The position numbers and the translations under genes were made by a program. Shown piece by piece: positions 55,813 to 64,000 of a stretch of DNA of 64,000 nt. How positions within the stretch are numbered: position 1 is the stretch's first letter; every line of letters starts with the position of its first letter. Origin of the DNA: Haemaphysalis longicornis (lineage: Eukaryota > Arthropoda > Arachnida > Ixodida > Ixodidae); contig CM023449.1 of NCBI GenBank assembly GCA_013339765.2, positions 218,721,055 to 218,785,054 of the forward strand, in the 5' to 3' direction. The notes beneath the pieces were generated by a model. That model did not search any database, was not told where the DNA came from, and was given only the letters and a program-made list of their open reading frames with translations.

Positions 55813-57150
55813 CTGAAATGCGCAGCACGAATTCTTCCACTTAAAATTCGTGCTCAGAGATTGGAAGGTTTGCTGCTAGAAACACGAAACAAAAATGGTT
55901 CTAGAGTTTGTTTGTTCTTGGCGGAAAAAAATCTTGAAGAAACATTTGCCAACACTTTAAACGATAAACACAAAACAGCATAAAAAAGTAATCGGGTGAA
56001 TCAGGCGTTGCCGGCTGCAACGGGAGTTCTGTGGGGAAGGCCTGCGCTCCATAGAATTTTTTCCAGAGTTACTGGATATATACCAGTTGCGAAACTCCGC
56101 ACAGGCCCCATGTATAAAAATCCGTGCATTGGTGTCCCCCTTCCCGTCCCTGCTCTGGGGCAAGCACGGAGCAAGTTGACTAGCCTGTCGTCTGTAGGCA
56201 GAAAGTCGAAGTAGTACTAAAATTCTTGTGGCTGCTGCTGTAAGTCAAAAAGAAAAACAATAAAAATATAAGTAAATACTACTACCTAATTATAGTCTTC
56301 CAATAAAAGCAAGCTTATTTTACAAAAAAATGTGATTAGGCAATAGTATATTGAAGTTCAGTTTTTATCCCCTGGGGGCGCGCCAGTACACCTTCCCCTC
56401 AGCTTTAACGCAGCAGCGGGGCGCGCACCGCCCAGATTATGAAGTGGATTTTCGTAGCTGTTACATATTGACGAACTAGCTGTTTTTTTTATCTCGTAGA
56501 AGGGACCCGGCCTCTCCATTGGTTTTTCCCCCGCACGACACATCTCTACCTTCAAGGACACTGTACCCCGGGGTAACGCACAGGAGGATAGAGGGACTAG
56601 GGGGGAAGGGTGGTCGGAAGGAGCGCAAGTAGCATAGGGAAGGGGATCCCGCAAATATAATCCCACTGCTAGTGCAGAACCCCCTCCCCGGGAATCGCAA
56701 TGCTTAATGCAAATATTTACAGCGGAGTCACTTAAGACACCCTCAGCTCCGCGTGTCTTTGAAGCGCGAGGCGTTCCATAGCACTCGCTTCACCTTTGCA
56801 GTACAGGGAACTAGAACAACGCAAAGCACGCAAGAGAGGGGAAGAGCGCAGCCAAGCGACCGAACAGTCAGGCAGCAAAACCAACCATCGTTGCTAACTC
56901 TAACAATACATGGCGACCAGAGGGAGCAGCGACGCAAAGCTTAGGAGTCAACAAGGCCACTCGAAAGCGAACACAGAAGCGGATCGCGAAGTCAATCCTG
57001 TCAGTCGTCAGGAAGACGATGTTCTTCAAGAACGCTGCGGATAAGCATAGCATTTCACACGTTCAACTGGACATCATTTATTTAGCATTCAGGGCCCTTA
57101 ATTAACAAGTGTTTTCGTGTCCTCCCTAAACCTGTGGGCCAGTTGACGTA
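55813..57150. other. No gene supported
   Basis: Short frames on both strands. GC-rich near 56350-56700. Confidence 0.4.
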
Positions 57151-57370
57151 AACCTACCCCCGTGGTCGGGGATTTCAATGCGGATGTGTCGGGATAGAAA
57201 ATGGAGCGGCGTACGCGTTTTGTGTTGGAGAAATTTGGCTTGCGATATCACAGCGATGTGGCCCAACCGACCGCTCAGCGGCGTACCCGCATCGGTTTAC
57301 ACATTATCCAAGAATGTGTCTACAGTTGCCAGTACGCTACTCAGGTTATAACATTGCGAAAACAAAGCCG
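57150..57370 (+). mobile_element. LINE endonuclease-domain remnant
   Basis: CCCGTGGTCGGGGATTTCAA gives VVGDFNADVS, the catalytic GDFN motif of APE-type endonucleases of LINEs. One frame over follows ERRTRFVLEKFGLRYHSDVAQ, then PTAQRRTRIGLHII, the region with TT..GT.ID.., and a degraded H-K end. A frameshift and a stop lie between the two parts. No RT is found downstream, where the low-quality patch begins. Confidence 0.65.
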
Positions 57371-57604
57371 TCGTTACTAAATGACAAAGAAGGAGGCGAT
57401 GAAGTGTTTACAAGTCTTCTCACCACGGCGTTGGCAGCCATCATTCACTAGGTGTAATGACGGCGAGCTTTTTGCGTCATAAACAGGCGACATGCCAGAA
57501 GGTGCGCGTGCCAGGACAATAGGGAAACCATCAATTAACTGCAACCTCAAGGATATGGCGCTGTTTTGTCGCCTGCGCTGGCTAATGCGTGCCACGTTAT
57601 ACTC

Positions 57605-58095
57605 CACTAACCCGGGCCCCCCCCCCCCGGGTGTTCCCCCCCTTGAAAACTACGGGCCTCCCCCCCGGCCCCAAACCACCCCAAAAACAGGCCCTTTTTC
57701 ACCAATTTTGGCCAAATTGAAGGCCTTTATCAATGTGGAAAAATTACGGCCTCCAACACTATTTTTCGGCCCTGTAAGAAAACCACCGCCGAAAAAACAT
57801 GGTACAAGTTCGCCTCCTTTTTGGAATTTGGTTTTCCCAACTTTCGAGCCAAATTGGGAAATGCCTTTCCAAACTGGGGCCCACGGATACGGGTTGACGG
57901 CGGGGCAATTACTTCCCCTAGTTAATTTGCCACACAAAAAACAGCGGAAAGATAGCCCGAAGGACAAGGAAGAGAAACGGGGACGAGCGCTGTCCCACCG
58001 CCTCCTCGTGACCCTTGGTTTTTTGTTAGCTGATACCCCTTGGGCGATTGAAATCATCTTGCCAGAAATTCGCCTTGGCCCTAAATAGGGCCCAA
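57605..58095. other. Second low-quality patch
   Basis: Dense homopolymers (CCCCCCC, GGCCCC, TTTTT) and blurred composition like the 43850 patch. It begins abruptly at ACTAACCCGGGCCCC. The long open frames across it are not credible. Confidence 0.6.
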
Positions 58096-58099
58096 AAAA

Positions 58100-59370
58100 C
58101 GGAGGGTTTGTTCACACAAGCGCTTGTTTTTGTACAACCCCTTTTTCGCCTGTTGCTTCGCAACTGTTGCCGTTTTTCTTTTTTATGCACTTCTTGAGAA
58201 ATTTAGTAATTGAAACACGTGTCACGGAGCGCTGAGCAAGCCGATAAAACAAGCGGCTTTGCGTGAGCTCTGGGATTTTCAGAGAAAAGCATCATTTTGT
58301 TTTGACTTGTTCAGTGACCCCTCTTTCCATTACTCACTTATGCAGGTGGACCAGCAAATGTGCCACCAAACCATAACAATTTCGCCACATGTGAAATTTG
58401 GAAGTGTGGACTGGGCTTCCTGGTAGTTACTGATGAAGGCCAAACTTCTCTGGGCCATTGCGATACATCATGTCCTGCCTAAAATGTGCCTAAACTAGAC
58501 AATACTTTGGCCGCTTAAATCATTGGAAGACAGATGCAAGTACATCAGTCATAGCCGAACGCAACAGCTTAACAACCTGCCCCTGTTAGGTTTCGGCAGC
58601 TACATTGCCAATTGAGCCACAGCGCTCCAGCTCAGTCAGAATAACGAAAGTGATGGTTTCTAGCTTCCTATAGTTGCATCTGGGTGGTAGGGAGCGTCTG
58701 CCGTTCTGCCATTATCATCGTCTATCACCGTCTAAGCGTAAATATCATCGTTTAAATAATTCGAGTACAGCCATCGGCAGCTCTTTTTACGGAGCGTATT
58801 TTTGCTATTACCCCGAGGTAGGCTTTTATGCTTGAACAGCGCAGAAGAAGATAGGAAAGAGCCAGAACACAGGACGAGTGCTGTCCTGTGCTCCCGACAT
58901 TTTCTTGCCGACATTTTCTTGCCTCCCTGTCCCATTATTCTCGTTATCTGGGCTCTGCAAATATGAATCCCAAGAAACAAGTCCGAATTTCCTTTTAATA
59001 ACTTTCGATGTTGCTTTTTGCTCTCCTCTTTAAACCCCAAGTACCCAGTCTCGTTTCGGGCACGCACTTTATGCGCATTATGCACAAATCCAAGTATTTC
59101 AATACAGCAGAAAGCAGGCATGAAAGATACTTAGCAGTACGTAAGCCATCAAACTTTACAGCCAACAAATTAGTGCCACATTTTCCATAACTTTTAGCGA
59201 GTGCCATTTTGATATATGCAAAAACGAAAAGCAACCTAAGCACAAAATAAGATTTTCCGGATCACCTAAGCCTTCCGACGTTCTTTATACAAAACAGCTT
59301 AATGCACTATTTGAACGGCTATCTGTTATATACATGTCCACGCGTCGACAGAGCAACCGTGACATTTTAC
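58100..59370. other. No gene recognised
   Basis: Includes a weak tRNA-like block (58570-58640, minus: GTGGCTCAATTGGCAATG) without closing stems, and an ACAGGACGAGTGCTGTCCTGT palindrome near 58868 related to the hairpin at 36.7 kb. Confidence 0.4.
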
Positions 59371-59379
59371 CGTCTTTAA

Positions 59380-59830
59380 CCTATTTCAATCTGCCCTATT
59401 TCATTCTAATCCGCCTTAATTCATCTCATTCAACTTCTCAATCCCTCTCAATCCACCTTCGGACCACTATAATTCCCTTAATTTCGTATTAAAACAACCT
59501 AATACATCTTCATCCCTGCCTCATTCTACCTTTATCTAAATAAACCTATATAACTTTCACTTAATTTACCTTAATCTCAATCCCTCACTCAACCTTAATC
59601 AATTTGAAACCTTAATCAGTACTAATCGACAGTTACTTGTTTTATCTCAATTCACGTTATTCTTACCATACTAATAATTATATCAATCAGTAATCAATCA
59701 TTATTCCATACAAAACCAGTTTCATCCACCTTAATATATCTTAATTCATCTTATTCCACCTTATGCTATTCCGCCTTAATCACGCCTTACCAATCATTAC
59801 TACCAATCATTATTCAGTCATGAATTTGGC
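59380..59830 (+). repeat. Degenerate CCTTAATTCA-type simple repeat
   Basis: Irregular short units such as CCTTAATTCATCTCATTC, CAATCCCTCTCAATCC and CACCTTAATATATC, pyrimidine/AT-rich, with no fixed period. Non-coding. Confidence 0.6.
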
Positions 59831-60049
59831 GAATCAAAAGTTATTTCTTATACATGGGCGGCATGCTTGATTCACTTCTGGCCTTCCTTGGTTCACGTGG
59901 GTTTTTTTTTTTTTTTTTTCACGAATGATTCGAGGTAAACTTTCCAATGCGACGTGTGGGTCGTTTGCCTTAAAATATCACTCCTGTGCTCACCTGAGCG
60001 AGGAGCGAGAGGGGTGACAGCACTGCCATTCAGGGAGGGGGAACCCGCT

Positions 60050-60222
60050 GCGGTGTATAACTGGCTATGGCGTTGTGCAGCTGAGCCCAAGGATTCGGGT
60101 TCGATTCCCGGAGGCTGCAGCTGCTACTCTGATGGAGGCGAAAAGCTAAAACGCCCATGGTTTTGAGATTTCGGTGCACATTAAAGATCACTATGTGGTC
60201 AAAATTAATCCAGAGCTCTTAA
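60050..60222 (+). mobile_element. Ruka-type SINE, 5' part (interrupted)
   Basis: tRNA-like head with B box CGGGTTCGATTCCCGG, then GATGGAGGCGAAAAGC, AAACGCCCATGGTTT, GGTGCACATTAAAGATC, TGGTCAAAATTAATCCAGAG. It stops at CTC|TTAA, where a TTAA element is inserted. The tail resumes at 62804. A poly-T run at 59902-59919 lies upstream. Confidence 0.85.
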
Positions 60223-62803
60223 AGGGACCCTGAAAGGCATTTTGAGCACACTAAATGAACTAGCGCAATCGTTAGATTGGGTCGTCAACGTCAGCTGTGC
60301 CAAGTATTACTCTTTTACGCGCAGCGGAAAGCTCACACTTTTGTTGCAAAGTTTGTCGCTTTTTTCTCACCCTATCCTTCGTGTTTTTGGACGCCGCCAT
60401 CTTCACATGTCAACATCATCGATTCCCAGATGTTCGTCATGAGTTGGACATCCTGCTATTGGACGGCTTTTTCACGCACTTCCGGCAACGAGATGAGTCG
60501 TCTGCTCAGCGGCGGCTCGCCGGCTGCTCCAGCGGAGTGCCGGAGTGCTTGGACATTTTACAACAAACGAAACAAGTGTAAACAAACGCTTAACCGTTTG
60601 TATTGAATGCAACACGGCCATAACACGACATGGATATTCTCTTACTTGAGTACGTTCCCTAAAGAAAGCGTTGAAGCCCCGTGGCACTTCTTTCGTGCAA
60701 TCGCAGAGAACGCCCTGAGCCGAATGCCCGGGTTTGACGGATACATTTTATTCAACTTCAAAACAAACCAGAGATGCGTTTCGAACGAACACAACGTCAC
60801 AACATGCGTTGCAAGTCTGAACCGCGATTGACAGACGATCGGTTGCTTCCTCCTGCCCGTCGTAAATTCGGCACTCACCTCGCGCCTTGTTTGCGGGGAC
60901 GAACAGCAAGTCACTGAACTCTGGCACGCAAGCGAGAAGGCTTTTAGCCAGGCACACTACACATACCCCATGCGAGGTTGAGTCGTTCGTCGTTCGAGAA
61001 AGATAATCCAGACCATGGGAAGCACTATCCACCCGCAGAAGTACAACGTCGCATTTCATCGCGAAACGAACGCTACACACAGGAGGCGATGCACACACAC
61101 ACACAGCTTCGGTCGCTGCATTGGCTTAGCTGCAAGCTTCGTTCGGACAGTCAGCGATGCTACGACGATACAGAGCTGCGTGAGGGCGACGTGCTAACCA
61201 CTTCACGTATTTAAAAACACAGGGGCAAAGAACTTGGTTCATCGGAAGCAAGAGATCTTTCCTCCGTTATTGTGCCTGAAATATACTGGCTAGTGTTGCT
61301 AGCTTGCTAGTGTACCGAGGGCGGGCCCCAGGCGGGCGCCGGGAGCGATGTACGCGGCCGGCTGCCGCTTGGGGCGCTGCCGTGCGCGAGTGTGCGCGTT
61401 CGTCCGGCCCGAGCAGATCGCGCGGTTGCCTCCGCGCTGCGTAGCAGACGGCAGGGGCAGAACTTTCCAATCCCGCTTGCGACGAAAGCGAGCGAGAGCG
61501 AGCGAAAGCGACGGGAATTCTGTCGCGCCACGAAAATTTCTCCCGACAATTCGACAAACACGATCGTCGCGCGACAAAGCGACGAAATTCCCATCGCTTT
61601 CGCTCGCTTTCGTCTCAAGTGCGAACGGGCCTTTATGCGCAATCTCCGTCCCACATAAAATAAGCTCTTGCTTGTCGCCTGAGCATACGGTTGATATGTG
61701 ACTACGTTACACTGTGCTTGCGAGTGTATTTAAACGATGTCACTAGGTTTGAAACGTAAGCGCTCGGCGTGCAGCTTTGTAAACGGAAGCAGCCTCACGT
61801 ACGCACGCTATTTTGCTGCTAATAGAGAGTTTTAGTACAGCGTTTGTGCCTTTGCATACGCTAAACGCTAAATTTTTGCGTCCCGCTACGTAAACATCGC
61901 GAGGGGAGTTTTAGTAGAACGTCTCATCAGTTTTGCGTTGCGACATGCTAATGCATACGGCGCCATCTGTTAAATGTTTTCCGAAATGACTCGGCGGCTG
62001 ATCTGTTAGCGGAGTGCCGGAGTGCCTGAATATTTTACGACTATCAAAACAAGTTCAAACAACGCTTTCCCATCAGTATTGAATGCAACACACGGGTGCA
62101 GCTTGGCAGAACACGGATGCTCGCTGCTCGAGTGCGGCGTTGGTTTGCTCTGCGCCTTCCCGTTCATCGCCACTGATAAAGCAATCCGATCCGGCGCGTT
62201 TTGTGCACGGGTTCTGTGTCGGTTTAAAATGTCTTTTTTTCACATGCCGCCGGTAGTAGGAATTACAACCGCCGCAAAATAAGACCCGGCACCAGCGGGC
62301 CCACATCTGAGACCGCGCTTTTTGGATAAACAGTGCGCGGTGCACCAAAGGGAACGAGCGCACGATTCTCCCTGCGCGGCTGCGAGTTCGCTGATACCAA
62401 CTGCAGCTACGTACACCGCGAAAGGGCAAGGCCAGGCCGCAGACATGCGGCCAGATCTTTCGTTCGCTTTTCCAGCCTTTAGAGGAGTGTCCATGGTGTC
62501 AACAAAGACGAAAAAGCCGAAAGAGCTGGCCCGTAGCAGACGGCAGTCTGTGGGAGCGCAATAGCGGAAGTACGTCACCGCTGAAGAGCGAAGCATCATG
62601 GGAGGGGAGGCCAACAGAGAAGAAACAGTTGAAAGGAGGAGGAAATACGGCGCGACGATAATGCGCGGTTTTCGATTTACGATTTCTCAGCTAATACTCA
62701 TCGCTTTAACAAAATTCTTGCAAGAGGAGATTGCTAATACATTGCTTTATTTGGTTACATGTACATCCATGCATCGGCGGAAGGAATTTCAGGACCCCTT
62801 TAA
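60219..62803. mobile_element. TTAA-flanked (piggyBac-like) element inside the SINE
   Basis: TTAA at 60219-60222 and 62800-62803. Ends are AGGGACCCTGAAAGGC and, reversed, AGGGGTCCTGAAATTC. The 2.58 kb interior holds no recognisable transposase. It contains a MITE (61450-61632), a direct repeat (60507-60615 and 61989-62095, sharing GCGGAGTGCCGGAGTGC and TATTGAATGCAACAC) and scattered frames. Insertion is proved by the SINE halves on both sides. Confidence 0.8.
61450..61632. mobile_element. Hairpin MITE with GACGAAAGCGAGCG arms
   Basis: Left arm TGCGACGAAAGCGAGCGAGA...GCGAAAGCGACGGGAATT and right arm reversed GAGACGAAAGCGAGCGAAAGCGATGGGAATTTCGTCGC pair over about 45 bases around a short AT-rich centre. 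Non-coding; the repeated GCGAAAGCGA explains long arginine/serine frames here. Confidence 0.7.
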
Positions 62804-62865
62804 CTATGGCGCGCCTCATCGCCTGTGTAGCGTCGGTGCGTTAAACCTCATGATACATGATACAG
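62800..62865 (+). mobile_element. Ruka-type SINE, 3' tail
   Basis: After the right TTAA, CTATGGCGCGCCTC and GTGCGTTAAACCTCATGATA match the tail of the SINE at 54345 (CTACAGC, GCGTTAAACCTCATAATCA). Joining across a single TTAA gives the normal SINE order. Confidence 0.8.
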
Positions 62866-62869
62866 AGAG

Positions 62870-64000
62870 GATCGGCGGTTTTTCCTCTTTTCAAGTGGCG
62901 ACGAGAAATGGGGATTAGTGGAACGACGGCTATTGGACTTTTGCGACTGTGCGACCAAACGTACTTCAGCTACGACACGGGGATATTTTTGTGCGTATCA
63001 CATAGACACCTTTAGCATCGATACGAAAACTAAAACACGTTTAGCTGTTCGTTAGTTTTGGAGACAATCTTGCCTCCATTGCTTCCAAACTGGTATTCAT
63101 AACCAATCGGTCACGTTCCGTTGTTTGTAAGAAAGTGGATAATAATCTGAAGAAGGCGCTGCTGCTGAAGATGAATTTCTCACCAGTCTGCTGTCAAATA
63201 TCAAAGTTGCAGTTGAAATATACCTTTATGTCTGATAATGTGAGATGTGGGACGCGATACCGTTACTTCGTCATCGAGGAAGAGTCTTAGAACGCAGCTG
63301 GTGCATACCCCGTTCATTCTCTGCGAGCGCTCGTAGACAACATCATGATAGAGCGACATTTCCAAAGATATTTTGTAACGTGACAGTGTTACTACTCATA
63401 CTGAGTGATTTTCCGTGGGCGCTAGCCGTTTGGTGCACTTGTGGCTATCAGACGCGCTTATCAAGCGTCCGCACAGGGGGGCCATCCCGGCAGCCGGAAG
63501 CGACGACGCAACGGACACAGCGACCGACCACCTGGGGCTGGAATCTGGCACAGCGACCACGGGACTGTGGAAAGGAGGAGGACTGCCGGTACGATCGCCG
63601 ATGATGGTGCCACAACGGAAAATGAATGATAGATGACATCCGCTAGCACCGCTCCTGTGCAGGGAAGATGGGTCTATCGTCCTCGGATATCACGCCGATG
63701 AGTTATTGTTCCCAGTAGCCGCTGATGGCGGATCCGGTGGAAACGCGGGAACCAAGTTTAGGCTGGCCGATATTCGGTGGCCGCTTGCACAGCACATTGT
63801 GAATTAAAAAAAAAACTTTGGAAATAGTGCTTTGGGACCTTCAGCTCTTAGATAGTGTCAATGGGGAAGGATATAGCCTTGTTAAACAACTCTTCCTCGA
63901 CGATGAATAACACTATCACACTTCCAATTTTCAGAATTTTTCAGAAAAAAATAGCTCCTTCCTGCAACTTTGTTGCATTATTGTGCAAATGAGACACCTT
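62870..64000. other. No gene recognised
   Basis: Several overlapping frames near 63245-63640 with no recognisable domain on either strand. The window ends without further recognisable repeats. Confidence 0.4.

Noticed and set aside
57492..58088. 198-codon plus-strand proline-rich frame
   Set aside because: Lies in the homopolymer-inflated low-quality patch.

Overview
The window looks like intergenic and intronic DNA of a hard tick (Ixodidae). Three observations point there: tRNA-derived SINEs of the tick Ruka type, a Penelope-like element and several LINE remnants of kinds I associate with tick genomes, and a host gene with about 5 kb of intron holding the same repeats. The species cannot be named from sequence alone. 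There is no bacterial gene organisation, no CRISPR array and no viral genome.

Layout. 0-6 kb: a decayed CR1/Jockey-type LINE (1.8-3.2 kb) and a small inverted-repeat MITE. 6.5-10.6 kb: nested DNA transposons (including a 964 bp Tigger/pogo-like element with a TA duplication) next to a broken Penelope-like element carrying RT and GIY-YIG domains. 11-21 kb: mostly unannotatable repeats, tRNA-like pseudogenes and a 1.64 kb piggyBac-like TTAA element. 21.8-29.0 kb: two copies of the same promoter-plus-first-exon of a MADF-domain gene bracket a composite of TGAGT minisatellites and diverged ~135 bp tandem repeats arranged as inverted arms (foldback-like). 30-33 kb: a second copy of the 239 bp MITE and an orphan GC-rich terminal exon (33223-33382). 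33.5-36.3 kb: a minus-strand LINE with a (TAAA)n tail. 36.7-44.3 kb: palindromic MITEs and an internally deleted Ty3/gypsy element flanked by direct repeats.

46.6-53.7 kb: the best host gene in the window, on the minus strand. It is an M13 (neprilysin-type) protein with a transmembrane/ectodomain exon (53310-53677) and a large terminal exon (46608-48321), phase-compatible across a ~5 kb intron. The zinc-binding HExxH motif is absent, so it is predicted to be a catalytically dead pseudopeptidase. The start codon lies in a further upstream exon not located with confidence (candidate 55711-55812). The intron carries an I-type LINE in the same orientation and a second LINE 3' end.

54-64 kb: two Ruka-type SINEs, one of them split by a 2.58 kb TTAA-flanked element, a LINE endonuclease remnant, and two patches of homopolymer-rich sequence (43.85-44.11 and 57.6-58.1 kb) that look like consensus errors.

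Most of the window is therefore a layered record of transposon insertions. The genes do not form an operon or pathway. The points most worth following are the pseudopeptidase, the duplicated MADF exon with its foldback composite, and two insertions whose pre-insertion sequences can be read directly in the window.
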